From contig NZ_CP036246.2 of assembly GCF_004299785.2 (NCBI RefSeq), positions 992,001-1,056,000 of the forward strand: a stretch of 64,000 nt of DNA. Direction: 5' to 3'. The number at the start of each line of letters is the position of its first letter. The stretch's first letter is position 1. Both the position numbers and the translations under genes were made by a program. Origin of the DNA: Arcobacter porcinus. Its GTDB lineage: Bacteria > Campylobacterota > Campylobacteria > Campylobacterales > Arcobacteraceae. Positions 18,743-28,142 of this stretch are shown here, piece after piece. The notes beneath the pieces are model-generated. The model was not told the origin of the DNA and did not search any database. It saw nothing but the letters and a program-made list of their open reading frames with translations.

Positions 18743-19717
18743 CTATTCCATAATACAAATCTCTTTTTTAGAAATATATTTAATAGTTGAAAATGCAACT
18801 AAAACGACAATAAAAGTTGTAATAGTTGATAAAAAATATGATAAATATATAAATATCTCATTATTTGTTAATTCATACATTAAAAGTGTACTCAAAGTAA
18901 CAGCAGCCATAGGGAAAGTAAATGCCCACCAAGAGATAAAAAATCTTATTTTTAAGAAATTTTTATACATGAATGCTACTAAAATAGTAAAAAACAACCC
19001 TAAACTAAACAATATTTGAGCAAAAAAATCTAAACTATTTGTAAGCTTTATATATGATATAAATCCTATTGAAGGCGGTGCTATTAAGATAAACATTGTT
19101 GGCATAAATTTAGCTGCAAAAGGTTGATGAAACATTATTCTATTTAATATAATTGAAAATAAAACTAACCAAAAAAACAATCCTATTGAAAAATAAAATA
19201 TTAATATTTGATTGTTAAAAAAGTTTACTCCAGCAATAGGAATAATTAAGTTACCAACTATTGGAATAAACCAAGCTGGATTTGAATGTACTATTTCTAA
19301 ACTATTATTTATCCAAAATCTAATTGTATAATAAGTGAAATATATGTGAAAAAGAGCTCCAAAATAGAATAATATTTTAGAAGTATCTATATCATACTCT
19401 CTAAATGATGCTGATAAAATCAATATTGATATTGAAAAAGCAGCAAAAAAGTTTATTCTTATTGGATGTTTTAACTCTTTTTTGACCTCTTCTTTATAAA
19501 AGATAATTTTAAGAAGATAACTTATAGCTATAATTGAAAATAACACAGTAGTTAGAAGCAAACTAATTTTTGAAAAATAACTTGAAAAATTTGAAATTAA
19601 ACTAAGTTTTTGAAAAACTAAAGTTAATCCACCCATTCCCATAACTATTGCAAACATCATTATTGGAAAAAACTGTAATCTATTTGAAGGAATTGACTTA
19701 ATTCTCTCTTGTTGCAT
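18743..19717 (-). CDS. TDT (SLAC1/TehA-like) transporter
   Basis: A 324 aa membrane protein with about ten hydrophobic helices spread over the whole length, starting at FFPIMMFAIVMGMGGLTLVFQ. That opening (P-x-x-x-F-x-x-V-M-G-x-G-G) is typical of the tellurite-resistance/dicarboxylate transporter family, which contains anion channels and sulfite or dicarboxylate carriers. No regulatory domain is present. Substrate is not predictable. Confidence 0.85.
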   Translation of the reverse strand: MQQERIKSIPSNRLQFFPIMMFAIVMGMGGLTLVFQKLSLISNFSSYFSKISLLLTTVLFSIIAISYLLKIIFYKEEVKKELKHPIRINFFAAFSISILILSASFREYDIDTSKILFYFGALFHIYFTYYTIRFWINNSLEIVHSNPAWFIPIVGNLIIPIAGVNFFNNQILIFYFSIGLFFWLVLFSIILNRIMFHQPFAAKFMPTMFILIAPPSIGFISYIKLTNSLDFFAQILFSLGLFFTILVAFMYKNFLKIRFFISWWAFTFPMAAVTLSTLLMYELTNNEIFIYLSYFLSTITTFIVVLVAFSTIKYISKKEICIME

Positions 19718-19768
19718 TTATAAATCCTATTTTTGATAATATTCTTTTATTTTAATTGGAGTTTAATT

Positions 19769-19975
19769 TTGATAAAAAGTAAAAAAATGATAAATTTAAA
19801 AGATGAAAACATTTCATATGTTTTAAACAATGAAACAATCAGGCTATTAAATTTTAATCAAAATAGTATGTTTTTAGAAGTTGCAATATTCAATAAAGAT
19901 ACTTTTATAAGAAATAGTAAAATACCTTTTGCACAATTACCAAAAAAACTAAAAGCAAAATTAAATCCTAAATGA
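19769..19975 (+). CDS. Small hypothetical protein (68 aa from TTG start)
   Basis: A short basic protein ending PFAQLPKKLKAKLNPK. I choose the TTG at 19769 because GGAG (19758-19761) lies at correct spacing. The ATG at 19787 has no such site, and the frame can be opened as far as 19733 without support. The body (ISYVLNNETIRLLNFNQNSM...) matches nothing I know. Its promoter would lie in the divergent gap with the TDT gene. The coding character is reasonable but existence is not proven. Confidence 0.5.
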   Translation: MIKSKKMINLKDENISYVLNNETIRLLNFNQNSMFLEVAIFNKDTFIRNSKIPFAQLPKKLKAKLNPK

Positions 19976-20040
19976 CGATTATATCATTTAAGATTTAAAA
20001 ATAGTATAATTTTACATAAGTAAAAGTTATATAAGTAAGA

Positions 20041-20964
20041 TTAGATTTTTTTATACTCTATTTGTAATTCTTTATATAAACTATCAAAGTTTACACTTTC
20101 TAGATTTTTAAGAAGTTCAAGCATTACAACATTATCTTCTTTTTCATTCCAATTTTTTATATAAGTTCCTTCTTTATAACCATTGTCTTGTCTAAATTGA
20201 TTTAAACAATTTTTTCCAATATATAGTTTTTGTAACCATACAAAAGATAATCCAGCTCTTTTACAAACTATAAAGAATTGTTCTAAGAATCTCTCTATTC
20301 CACTAAAACTTGGCATATTCTTTGTACTTATTGCAAGTGCCAAGTAAGATAGTTTTTCAACCTCTTTTATAAGAATTTTTATATCAATTTCTTGATTCGC
20401 CTCATATATACAATGAGAACTTGCTAATGATACAGCTTTAGGAACATTTGTTTCTTGAAGAATATATGACATTAAAAAATGCCAAATATCAACTAATTCA
20501 ACTTGAATATTATTATAATCAGGCTCAGCATTTATACTTTTCCAGTGTTTCCATGGAGTTGAATCAATCAACTCAGCTGCTTCCATATGAATACATCTAA
20601 GCCAATCTATCTCTTTATTAAATTTATTTACACCTAATTCCCAATTATTACCGTTTGTTGAATCATTTAATTTTTTTTGTAACAGAAACATCTCTTCTAG
20701 TTTTGAAGGAAAAGAAGAAGCCTCTTCCAATAACGAAGCTAAAGGAATACAATCATCTATTAAACTATTTAAAACGCTATCAGAAGAAACTCCTCTTTCA
20801 TAAGTTTTTAAAGTATGTAAAATCAAAGTTACATAATATGGAACTTCATCTTTATTTTCCCATGCTAAAGCATCATTATGATCTATTTTTGTAAAATTCA
20901 AAAACTCTTCGAGTGATGAAAAACCAATACTTTTTATAGCTATTTTAAACTCTCTAAATGACAA
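20041..20964 (-). CDS. dut: Dimeric (all-alpha) dUTPase with an extra N-terminal helical domain
   Basis: Residues from about 88 on (EEMFLLQKKLNDSTNGNNWE, then WLRCIHMEAAELIDS, WKHWK, VELVDIWHFLMS) are the MazG-like dimeric dUTPase known from Campylobacter. It hydrolyses dUTP to dUMP, with acidic metal ligands in ExxE and ExxD helices. The Campylobacter enzyme is about 230 aa. This 307 aa protein has roughly 80 extra N-terminal residues (MSFREFKIAIKSIGFSSLEE, then WENKDEVPYYVTLILHTLK) that resemble a small repressor-type helix-turn-helix. The start is TTG with GGAG seven bases upstream. It follows a 60 aa Cys protein and recR. Confidence 0.85.
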   Translation of the reverse strand: MSFREFKIAIKSIGFSSLEEFLNFTKIDHNDALAWENKDEVPYYVTLILHTLKTYERGVSSDSVLNSLIDDCIPLASLLEEASSFPSKLEEMFLLQKKLNDSTNGNNWELGVNKFNKEIDWLRCIHMEAAELIDSTPWKHWKSINAEPDYNNIQVELVDIWHFLMSYILQETNVPKAVSLASSHCIYEANQEIDIKILIKEVEKLSYLALAISTKNMPSFSGIERFLEQFFIVCKRAGLSFVWLQKLYIGKNCLNQFRQDNGYKEGTYIKNWNEKEDNVVMLELLKNLESVNFDSLYKELQIEYKKI

Positions 20965-20966
20965 AA

Positions 20967-21149
20967 CTAACTCCTACTTTCAAAATTCTTTTTTACAAAC
21001 AAATTACAATCATCTTGACTACTATTTTTTACAACAATACTTGGAAGAACTTGTGATTTAAATCCATATGCTTTACATCCATGTGGTTTATTTTGTTCCC
21101 AAGTTACAAAATAGTGAATACACTTTTGACAAACAACTCTTTTTTGCAA
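20967..21149 (-). CDS. Small cysteine-rich protein (60 aa), unknown function
   Basis: The TTG start overlaps the recR stop region, and dut begins 2 bp after the stop, so it is tightly held in a recR-(this)-dut operon. Four Cys (VCQKCIHYF, HGCKAYGFKS, DDCNLF) with a CxxC and two spaced Cys suggest a small zinc-binding fold. I do not recognise a named family. The tight packing between two genes with clear products supports it being real. Confidence 0.65.
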   Translation of the reverse strand: MQKRVVCQKCIHYFVTWEQNKPHGCKAYGFKSQVLPSIVVKNSSQDDCNLFVKKNFESRS

Positions 21150-21150
21150 A

Positions 21151-21723
21151 TCAAACCTCTACTTTACTCTGTATTGCTTTTGAAAGTGATAATAAGTCTA
21201 CATTTTCAAGACTAACTCCTGTTGGAACACCTTGTGCTATTTTTGTAAATCTTATATCATATCCTTTTAGCTTATCTTCAATATAAAGAATAAAAGCATC
21301 ATTTGCAATAGAAGGTGTTATAGCAAAAAGAATGTTTTTTACACTATTGTCTTTGATAAATTCATGAAGTTTTAATATCGCACTTTGCTCTAGTTCATCA
21401 ATTACAAAATATTTTCCATCAAACTCTTTTGAATCTTCTATAACAAAAATATCTTTTGCACTTTGAACAATACAAAGTTTAGTAGAATCTCTACTATCAT
21501 CTAAACAATATTCACAAATCTCATTTTCACTAATACTTGAACACTTTTTACATTTTTTTATAGTTCTTAAAGCATTCTCTATACTATGTGAAAGTTTAAT
21601 ACCGCAATAGTTATCATTCATAACAATATGATATGCAAGCCTCAATGCCGATTTCTTACCAATTGTTGGTAAAGCTTCAAAAGCTTCTACTAGTTCATAA
21701 AATTTTTCTAATCCTCTGTTCAT
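21151..21723 (-). CDS. recR: Recombination mediator protein RecR
   Basis: A 190 aa protein of the RecFOR/RecOR gap-repair pathway that loads RecA. It has an N-terminal helix-hairpin-helix (LPTIGKKSALRLAYHI), a four-Cys zinc finger at C58, C61, C70 and C73, and a Toprim domain beginning LCIVQSAKDIFVIED with the acidic residues expected. The family's final Walker-B-like segment (TKIAQGVPTG) is present. It heads the recR-60aa-dut operon and is divergent from dnaJ. Confidence 0.95.
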   Translation of the reverse strand: MNRGLEKFYELVEAFEALPTIGKKSALRLAYHIVMNDNYCGIKLSHSIENALRTIKKCKKCSSISENEICEYCLDDSRDSTKLCIVQSAKDIFVIEDSKEFDGKYFVIDELEQSAILKLHEFIKDNSVKNILFAITPSIANDAFILYIEDKLKGYDIRFTKIAQGVPTGVSLENVDLLSLSKAIQSKVEV

Positions 21724-21834
21724 TTTGCGATTATATCAAATTTATAATAAATCTTTTAGATAAACTTCTCTTTATTCTCTTTTAGATAAAATATTTGCTT
21801 TAAAAAAATATACTTATTTTATGGAGATTTAAAA

Positions 21835-22950
21835 TTGATTGAAATTGATTATTATGAACTATTAGAAGTTCAAAAAACATCTGATAAAACAACTATAAAA
21901 AAAGCATATAGAAAACTTGCTATGCAATATCATCCTGATAAAAATCCAGACAATAAAGAAGCTGAAGAGAAATTTAAAGCTATAAATGAAGCTTATCAAG
22001 TTTTAAGCGATGATGAAAAAAGATCTATTTATGATAGGTATGGAAAAGCTGGACTTGAAGGTCAAGGTGCTTCAAGAGGTGGATTTGGTGGTTTTGATGA
22101 TTTAGGTTCAATATTTGAAGAGATGTTTGGTTTTGGTGGAAGAAGTCACAGTAAAAAAGAGAGAAAAACATATAACTATAATCTTGATACAGCAATTGAA
22201 GTAAAACTAGAGTTTAATGAAGCAATTTTTGGTTGTAATAAAGAGATAAAGTATAAATATAAAACTGCTTGTAAGCCTTGTAAAGGTACAGGTGCGAAAG
22301 ATGGAAAACTAGAAAATTGTAAAACTTGTGGTGGAGTTGGTCAAGTTCACTCAAGACAAGGTTTTATGACATTTGCACAAACTTGTCCACATTGTGAAGG
22401 AAGTGGAAAAGCAGCTGCTAGTTCTTGTAACTCTTGTAGAGGTTTAGGTTATGAAGAGATACAAGATAGCTTTAAAGTTGATATTCCTGAAGGTGTAAAT
22501 GATGGAATGAGAATTAGAGTTAGCAATAAAGGAAATATTGCACCAAATGGGGAAAGAGGAGATTTATATCTTCAAACAAAAGTAAAAGAAGATAGTCATT
22601 TTGTAAGACATGATGATGATATATATTATGAGGCTCCTATATTTTTCACTCAAGTAGCTCTTGGTGCTAAAATTAAAATTCCTAGTCTAAGAGGTGAGCT
22701 AGAGCTTGAAATACCAAAAAATGCTCAAGATAAACAGCAGTTTACTTTTAGAAATGAAGGTGTAAAAAATGTTCAAGGCTATGGAAAAGGAGATCTGATT
22801 GTTCAAATAAAAATTGAATATCCAAAATCTTTAAACAGTGAACAAAAAGAACTTTTAACAAAACTTCAAGAGAGTTTCGGAGTGGAAAGCACTCCACATA
22901 CAACTAAATTTGAAGGAATGTTTGATAAAATCAAAAATTGGTTTAATTAA
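21835..22950 (+). CDS. dnaJ: Chaperone DnaJ (type I)
   Basis: A 371 aa Hsp40 co-chaperone of DnaK. The J-domain with HPD lies at residues 33-35. A Gly/Phe-rich stretch follows (about 75-110), and the zinc domain has four CxxCxGxG-type repeats ([32 protein letters not shown]). The C-terminal substrate domains complete it. The start is TTG with GGAG upstream. No CIRCE (HrcA) or HspR-type inverted repeat was seen in the divergent gap with recR, so heat-shock control is not evident from sequence. Confidence 0.96.
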   Translation: MIEIDYYELLEVQKTSDKTTIKKAYRKLAMQYHPDKNPDNKEAEEKFKAINEAYQVLSDDEKRSIYDRYGKAGLEGQGASRGGFGGFDDLGSIFEEMFGFGGRSHSKKERKTYNYNLDTAIEVKLEFNEAIFGCNKEIKYKYKTACKPCKGTGAKDGKLENCKTCGGVGQVHSRQGFMTFAQTCPHCEGSGKAAASSCNSCRGLGYEEIQDSFKVDIPEGVNDGMRIRVSNKGNIAPNGERGDLYLQTKVKEDSHFVRHDDDIYYEAPIFFTQVALGAKIKIPSLRGELELEIPKNAQDKQQFTFRNEGVKNVQGYGKGDLIVQIKIEYPKSLNSEQKELLTKLQESFGVESTPHTTKFEGMFDKIKNWFN

Positions 22951-22975
22951 ATTTTAAAACAACAAGGAGTATAAA

Positions 22976-23566
22976 ATGAAATTTGAATACGTTGGATTTA
23001 AAGCACAAATCAGTCATCAAGGGGTTTCTTTTAAAAAAGGAAAAGATGATAAATATATATATTTACCATTTGTTTATGAGATATTAGAAGCTATAAATCA
23101 TAATTATGATTCAAATAAAAGTCATTCATCAAATATTAAAATAGATTCATCAAATATAGATAAACTTTATAATAAAGCACTAAATTACTATCCAAATTTA
23201 GCTCATGATATAAATAAAAAACTTGAAGAGTTTAAGATTAAATTAGATGAAGAGATAGAAGATATAAAAAACAATAAGTTTTTAAATGAATTAGATAAAA
23301 AAGCATATATTACAAATTTAGATATTATGAGAGATTATAAAGTAAAAAGAGCAAAAAATAAGATTTTTTACTACTATTGTGTTTATGCTATTGCTAATAA
23401 AATTAAAGAGAAAAAACTAAAAGAGCTAGATATTCCTTTTAATGAAAAGTTCTGGCATGTTTTAAAAACATTGCAAGGTGTTTTAAGTAGAGAAAAAATA
23501 AATAGTGATATAAAAGCTATTTATAATGACAATAACTTAAGATTAAAGCTTACAACTTCTTTGTAA
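22976..23566 (+). CDS. Hypothetical helical protein downstream of dnaJ
   Basis: A 196 aa, highly charged, Lys/Asp/Asn-rich protein, mostly predicted helix (DINKKLEEFKIKLDEEIEDIKNN...). The N-terminal strand MKFEYVGFKAQISHQGVSFK is distinctive. It lies 25 bp behind dnaJ with ribosome binding site AAGGAG and ends in a terminator hairpin, so it is the last gene of the dnaJ operon. No signal peptide or membrane segment is seen. I do not recognise the family; a link to chaperone work is only positional. Confidence 0.7.
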   Translation: MKFEYVGFKAQISHQGVSFKKGKDDKYIYLPFVYEILEAINHNYDSNKSHSSNIKIDSSNIDKLYNKALNYYPNLAHDINKKLEEFKIKLDEEIEDIKNNKFLNELDKKAYITNLDIMRDYKVKRAKNKIFYYYCVYAIANKIKEKKLKELDIPFNEKFWHVLKTLQGVLSREKINSDIKAIYNDNNLRLKLTTSL

Positions 23567-23574
23567 GCTTTAAT
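23542..23574. terminator. Bidirectional terminator hairpin
   Basis: ATTAAAGCTTACAA (23542-23555) and TTGTAAGCTTTAAT (23561-23574) make a perfect 14-bp stem with loop CTTCT. It overlaps the stop codons of both convergent genes. A CTTTTTT run follows shortly on the plus strand, fitting a shared intrinsic terminator. Confidence 0.75.
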
Positions 23575-24388
23575 TACAATCCTCTTTTTTAGATAAGAAC
23601 TTCAACTCATCACAAGAAAACCCAGCTTCTTTCCGCATCTCAAAATTTATATCCATTTTTCTTTTTGTACTTCCAGGAAAAACTCTTTCAATAGCTTCAA
23701 AATATGTTTTTTCAGGTTCTAGAGACAATCTTTCACACTCATATTTAAACCAATTATCACCTTTTTTTACATGTTCAATCTCTTCTTCTAAAATTACTTC
23801 CAAAGCTTTTATAATCTTTTTATTAAAAACATCATTGTTTGAATTGAGTTTTTGCATAATTTTTGGGTTTTGATCAAGCCCATTTGCTTCAAGATATCTT
23901 GGTACACAAGCCATTCTACTTAAGAAATCTGGAGTTTTTTCCATAGCTTCAAATAAATTTTTATGAACTTCAAATTCTCCATAATATCCTCCTAATTCTT
24001 TTAAAAGTTCTTCCAGCATTAAAAAATGTCTTATCTCATCATCTGCAACTTCTAGCCAATCTTTATAATATTTATGTGGAAGATTTATAAATCTATATGC
24101 TGCATCTAAAGCTAAATCAATAGCACTATACTCAATATGTAAAATAGTATGAAGTAGATATTTTTTTCCTAAATCTGTATTGAAGTTTTTTATTTCTGGA
24201 AGTTCTGTTGGTTTTTTTACATTTAAAAAAGAGATATATGATGGTTCTTTTTGCTCTTTTATCTCATATTTTTCCTCAAATATTATTTTATTGCTATTAA
24301 AATTATTATAAAGAATTCTGAACTTATCTATCTTAACAGTGGGATTTGTACAAAATAATACCTCTTCTAAACTTTTGAAAAATAACAT
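23570..24388 (-). CDS. DUF455 family ferritin-like protein
   Basis: A 272 aa protein. HIEYSAIDLALDAAYRF, DEIRHFLMLEELLKELGGYYG and EEEIEHVKKGDNWF provide the E...ExxH and ExxH repeats of a four-helix ferritin-like carboxylate iron site, and RMACVPRYLEANGLDQNP is typical of the DUF455 family. An oxidoreductase or tRNA-modifying role (MiaE-like fold) has been suggested for such folds, but function is unproven. It is divergent from the metallo-hydrolase gene by about 50 bp. Confidence 0.82.
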   Translation of the reverse strand: MLFFKSLEEVLFCTNPTVKIDKFRILYNNFNSNKIIFEEKYEIKEQKEPSYISFLNVKKPTELPEIKNFNTDLGKKYLLHTILHIEYSAIDLALDAAYRFINLPHKYYKDWLEVADDEIRHFLMLEELLKELGGYYGEFEVHKNLFEAMEKTPDFLSRMACVPRYLEANGLDQNPKIMQKLNSNNDVFNKKIIKALEVILEEEIEHVKKGDNWFKYECERLSLEPEKTYFEAIERVFPGSTKRKMDINFEMRKEAGFSCDELKFLSKKEDCN

Positions 24389-24439
24389 TTTAAACCTTTT
24401 TTTGATATAATGGACAAATTTTATCTATTAAGGATTGAA

Positions 24440-25033
24440 ATGCAGATTAAATATCATCCTATGGGTGACTATGGAACAAATTGTTATATAGTTACTATTG
24501 ATAACAAAGATATAATTATTGATCCAGGTGTTGGAGCAAGTGCTTGGGTAAAGAAAAATGTTACAAATCCTATTGCAATTTTAAACACTCATGGTCATTT
24601 TGATCATATTTGGTCAAATCAAGAGCTAAAAGAGTTTTTTAATATTAAATTATATACTCCAAAAGATGATGAGTTTATGCTCACTTTAAATCCTTATAAT
24701 TTAGGACTTCCACCATCATATGCTGATGTTTTAGTTAATCCTGATGAAGAGATTGAAATATCTGGAATAAAAATAAAATTTCACCATTTTCCAGGACATA
24801 CTCCTGGATGCAGTGTAATTGAAATAGAGAAAACTTTATTTAGTGGAGATTTTATATTCAAAGGAACCATTGGTAGATTCGACTTTCCTATGTCAAATGC
24901 AAAAGATATGAAAAGTAGTATTAAAAAGATATTATCTTGGGAAGATAACTTCGTAATTTATCCAGGACATGGAGATAAAACTAGTTTAAAAAGTGAATTT
25001 CATACATTAAAAAATTGGGAACAGCATATATGA
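24440..25033 (+). CDS. Metallo-beta-lactamase-fold hydrolase (glyoxalase II-like)
   Basis: A 197 aa protein from the ATG at 24440, which has AAGGA upstream; the frame opens earlier at 24410 but without a site. THGHFDH (HxHxDH motif), then FPGHTPGCS, LFSGDFIF and YPGHGDKTS give the five metal-binding positions of a dinuclear zinc/iron hydrolase. The short single-domain form matches bacterial YcbL-like glyoxalase II/thioesterases. It overlaps the start of the following GGDEF gene by 4 bp (ATGA). Confidence 0.88.
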   Translation: MQIKYHPMGDYGTNCYIVTIDNKDIIIDPGVGASAWVKKNVTNPIAILNTHGHFDHIWSNQELKEFFNIKLYTPKDDEFMLTLNPYNLGLPPSYADVLVNPDEEIEISGIKIKFHHFPGHTPGCSVIEIEKTLFSGDFIFKGTIGRFDFPMSNAKDMKSSIKKILSWEDNFVIYPGHGDKTSLKSEFHTLKNWEQHI

Positions 25034-25935
25034 CAAATGAAACAATAAAGAATCTTTTATCTTTAAATTATTCAATATTAAATAGTAACAATAGAAATAT
25101 ATTTGATACTTTTTTTGATTTTTTAAAAGATAATTTTTTTATTGATGCAATTAAAATTTTAGTTAAAAAAAATGGTAACTCTGAAATTGTTTTTGATAAT
25201 TCAGATGAAAACTCTCAACTTTTTTATACAAAAAAAGTAAGAACAAATGGTGAATTTGAAATAATTTTTGGTTTAATTTTTAAAGATCAATCAAAATTAA
25301 AAGAAATGAAATCTAAATATTCATTACAAATTGATTTGGTTTTAAACAATTTATCAAATATTTTATATATTAAATATGTAGAAAAAGAGTTGCTAAATGC
25401 AATAATAATTGATAAATTAACTGGTTGTTATACAAGAAATTATCTTAATAATATAATTAAACCTATATTTTCTTTGGCTACTAGAGAAAATAAAAAAGTT
25501 GCTTTTCTTAATATTGGAATTGACCATTTTAAAGCTGTTCTTGATGAATTTGATTACAATATTGGAGATAAAGTTATAAAAAAACTATCTTTAGTTATTA
25601 AAAATTGTATAAGAGAATCTGATTTTGTAATAAGAATGTCAAATGATACATTTTTAGTAATCTTACAAAATATAAAAGATGAAGAAAATGCAATTTTAGT
25701 TGCAAATAAAATAATAAACAAATTTAAAGATGAAAAAGTTATTGTAAATGAAACAACTGGTCAAGTTTTAATGAAAACTATATGTGCAGGAATATCTTAT
25801 TTTCCAAAAGATGGAAAAGATATAGTTACAATAGTAAAAAAAGCTGATATTGCAGTTAGAGAAGCTAAAAATCATGGAAGAAGTAGAGCATTTGTATTTA
25901 GTGAAGAAGAGACATCAAAGATTGAACTCTTCTAA
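25030..25935 (+). CDS. Degenerate GGDEF-domain protein
   Basis: A 301 aa protein from the ATG at 25030, overlapping the preceding stop (the frame extends to a TTG at 25015). The N-terminal ~120 residues may be a GAF-like sensor. The C-terminal ~170 residues have the diguanylate cyclase framework (DKLTGCYTRNYL, VAFLNIGIDHFKAV, NIGDKVIKKLS, ADIAVREAKNHGRSR). The catalytic signature GGDEF is replaced by SNDTF (in IRMSNDTFLVIL), so cyclase activity is unlikely. It may bind c-di-GMP or GTP, or act as a protein partner. Confidence 0.82.
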   Translation: MTNETIKNLLSLNYSILNSNNRNIFDTFFDFLKDNFFIDAIKILVKKNGNSEIVFDNSDENSQLFYTKKVRTNGEFEIIFGLIFKDQSKLKEMKSKYSLQIDLVLNNLSNILYIKYVEKELLNAIIIDKLTGCYTRNYLNNIIKPIFSLATRENKKVAFLNIGIDHFKAVLDEFDYNIGDKVIKKLSLVIKNCIRESDFVIRMSNDTFLVILQNIKDEENAILVANKIINKFKDEKVIVNETTGQVLMKTICAGISYFPKDGKDIVTIVKKADIAVREAKNHGRSRAFVFSEEETSKIELF

Positions 25936-25937
25936 GA

Positions 25938-26852
25938 TTATAAAACTTTTCTAGCCTTTATATAAACTCTTTTTGGAGCTGGATAACCTTCCACTGTTTT
26001 ACTAATATCATTTGGATCTAAAAAGTCTTCTAAACTCTCATCAAAACTCCAGATTGTAGCTCTTTGTTCATCTTTTGTTGTAATAACAGTTTCTAAAACT
26101 TCAATATTCTCAAATCCTGCTCTTATAAGCCAATTTTTCAATGCAGAAATTGTAGGAATAAAATATATATTTGGTATTTTTGAATATCTTTGATTTGGAG
26201 TTAAACAAATTTCATCATCTCCATCTATCATAAATGTATCAATTATAATCTCACCTTTACTATTTAATCCTCTATTTAATGATTTCAAAGTTCCAACAGG
26301 ATCTGCTCTATGATATAAAACACCCAACATAAATATAAGATCAAATTTATGATTATAAGCTTCTAAATGTTCAACTCCTAGCATCTCATAAACAATATCT
26401 GATTTAACAAAATGATTTATAAACTCAAATTGATGTAATGTCAAAGGTGATGGATCAAAACCAACTAATCTTTTTGGTTTATCTTCAAGCATTCTAAACA
26501 TATAATAACCATTGTTACATCCAATATCTGCAACAACTTTATCTTTTAAATTAAAATGTGGTCTTAAAAGATTATATTTTAAATTACTTTGCCATTCGCT
26601 ATCAATTTCCAAATCAAATATCTTAAAAGGTCCTTTTCTCCAAGGAATAAGAGCCTTCGCTGTTTTTAATATAGTTTCATACTCTTCATCATTTAAATCT
26701 TTTTTAGAACCTATACTAAACCAATCACCATAATCTATATCTAAATCTTTTTTCTCTATTTTAATAGTTTCTTGAAGCTGTTTAAACCAAGGTTCAACAT
26801 TTTTCCAAGTTCTGCAATCATCTTTTTTCTTTTTTAACTCTTCAATATCCAC
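25938..26852 (-). CDS. cmoB: tRNA U34 carboxymethyltransferase CmoB
   Basis: A 304 aa enzyme that uses carboxy-SAM to make cmo5U at the tRNA wobble position. VADIGCNNGYYMFRML is the SAM motif I, LIFMLGVLYHRADPVGTL the characteristic CmoB segment, and the tail EGYPAPKRVYIKARKVL is typical. The start is GTG, sharing one base with the pepD stop (TAGTG). cmoA, which makes carboxy-SAM, is not in the window. Confidence 0.94.
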   Translation of the reverse strand: MDIEELKKKKDDCRTWKNVEPWFKQLQETIKIEKKDLDIDYGDWFSIGSKKDLNDEEYETILKTAKALIPWRKGPFKIFDLEIDSEWQSNLKYNLLRPHFNLKDKVVADIGCNNGYYMFRMLEDKPKRLVGFDPSPLTLHQFEFINHFVKSDIVYEMLGVEHLEAYNHKFDLIFMLGVLYHRADPVGTLKSLNRGLNSKGEIIIDTFMIDGDDEICLTPNQRYSKIPNIYFIPTISALKNWLIRAGFENIEVLETVITTKDEQRATIWSFDESLEDFLDPNDISKTVEGYPAPKRVYIKARKVL

Positions 26853-28138
26853 TAAATACTCTTTATTATATCTTTTACTATTTTATATAAATTATCTACA
26901 GATTTTTTATAAACTATCTCATTTTTTGAGTGAGGAAATTTAATAGTTGGTCCAATAGATGCTATTTTAAGATTTGGAAATTTTTCTTTAAATACTGCAC
27001 ACTCAAGTCCAGCATGAATAGCTCTTAATGATGCATCTTTATTATGTTTTTTATAAGCTTCTAAAACAATATTTGTAAACTCATTTACATCTGGCTTCCA
27101 AGGATAATATTTTCCATAACTTGTAAATTCAAAACCATTTTTTGATAGTTCATCACAAGTTTTATTTTTTATTTCTTTTAAATCTTCTTTACTCATAGCT
27201 CTTGCACTAAATTCAACTACTATATTATCTATTTTTGTATCAATTAGTGCTAGATTTATAGAAGTTTGTACAACACCTAATTCACTATTATAAGATCTAA
27301 CTCCATTTTCAAAGCTATATAAAAAGTTCAATAATTTATCATCATAAATAGCTAAATGTTCACTTTTTGTATCAATTTTCTCCATTATCATATTTTCATG
27401 AGTTTTATTTGGAACTTTTTTAGAAGCAATTATAGCTTTTGCATTTGCAGGAATAGAGTTTATTCTCTCTCCTCCACTAATATCAAGTATTTTTCCATCA
27501 CACTCTTTTATACTTTGTATTAAAAGTTTTATAGCATTTGGTATGTTTTTATCAATATCAACTCCACTATGCCCACCTTTTAAAGAGTTCAATCTTATTT
27601 CATATAGATCAAGATTATCAATATTTTGAACTATCTTTTTATTTTCAAAAATAGCTTTAATATCAACTCCACCTGCACAACCAATACAAATTTCACCCTC
27701 TTCTTCACTATCAAGATTTAGCATATATTTTGAGTTTATTGGAAGATTTAAATTATTTGCACCAATTAAACCTATCTCTTCATCACTTGTAAATAGGAAC
27801 TCTCCATCATAATTTTCATACATTAATGCAATCATATATGAACAACCTATTCCGTTATCAGCACCCAAAGTTGAATCTTTTGCACTTATAGTATCTTCAT
27901 CTTCAATAAGTTCTATTTTTTTATTTTCACTTAAACAAACAATATCATAGTGTGATTGAAAAGCAATTTTAGAATTACTATTGTCTTTTTTACATAGTAT
28001 ATTTTTTGCTTCATCTACAAAACAGTTGTAATTCAACTGTTTTGAAAGATTTTGCATATAAGTTATAAAATCTTCATGTCTATTTGAACATCTTGGAATA
28101 TCAACTAATTCTCTAAAAATATCTAAAACTTTTGACAT
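26852..28138 (-). CDS. pepD: Aminoacyl-histidine dipeptidase (PepD, M20 family)
   Basis: A 428 aa cytosolic metallopeptidase of broad dipeptide specificity. Zinc ligands and catalytic residues appear in order: His in FQSHYDIV, Asp in TLGADNGIGCSY, Glu-Glu in TSDEEIGLIGA, Asp in LNLDSEEEGE, and His in RAIHAGLECAVF. GGHSGVDI is the dimerisation/lid-domain mark of the PepD/PepT group. It is coupled to cmoB by a 1-bp overlap and follows ccsBA by 4 bp. Confidence 0.94.
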   Translation of the reverse strand: MSKVLDIFRELVDIPRCSNRHEDFITYMQNLSKQLNYNCFVDEAKNILCKKDNSNSKIAFQSHYDIVCLSENKKIELIEDEDTISAKDSTLGADNGIGCSYMIALMYENYDGEFLFTSDEEIGLIGANNLNLPINSKYMLNLDSEEEGEICIGCAGGVDIKAIFENKKIVQNIDNLDLYEIRLNSLKGGHSGVDIDKNIPNAIKLLIQSIKECDGKILDISGGERINSIPANAKAIIASKKVPNKTHENMIMEKIDTKSEHLAIYDDKLLNFLYSFENGVRSYNSELGVVQTSINLALIDTKIDNIVVEFSARAMSKEDLKEIKNKTCDELSKNGFEFTSYGKYYPWKPDVNEFTNIVLEAYKKHNKDASLRAIHAGLECAVFKEKFPNLKIASIGPTIKFPHSKNEIVYKKSVDNLYKIVKDIIKSI

Positions 28139-28142
28139 ATAT

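Noticed and set aside
21724-21834. Heat-shock operator (CIRCE or HspR-type) upstream of dnaJ
   Set aside because: No TTAGCACTC-N9-GAGTGCTAA or CTTGAGT-N7-ACTCAAG-like repeat is present in the gap.
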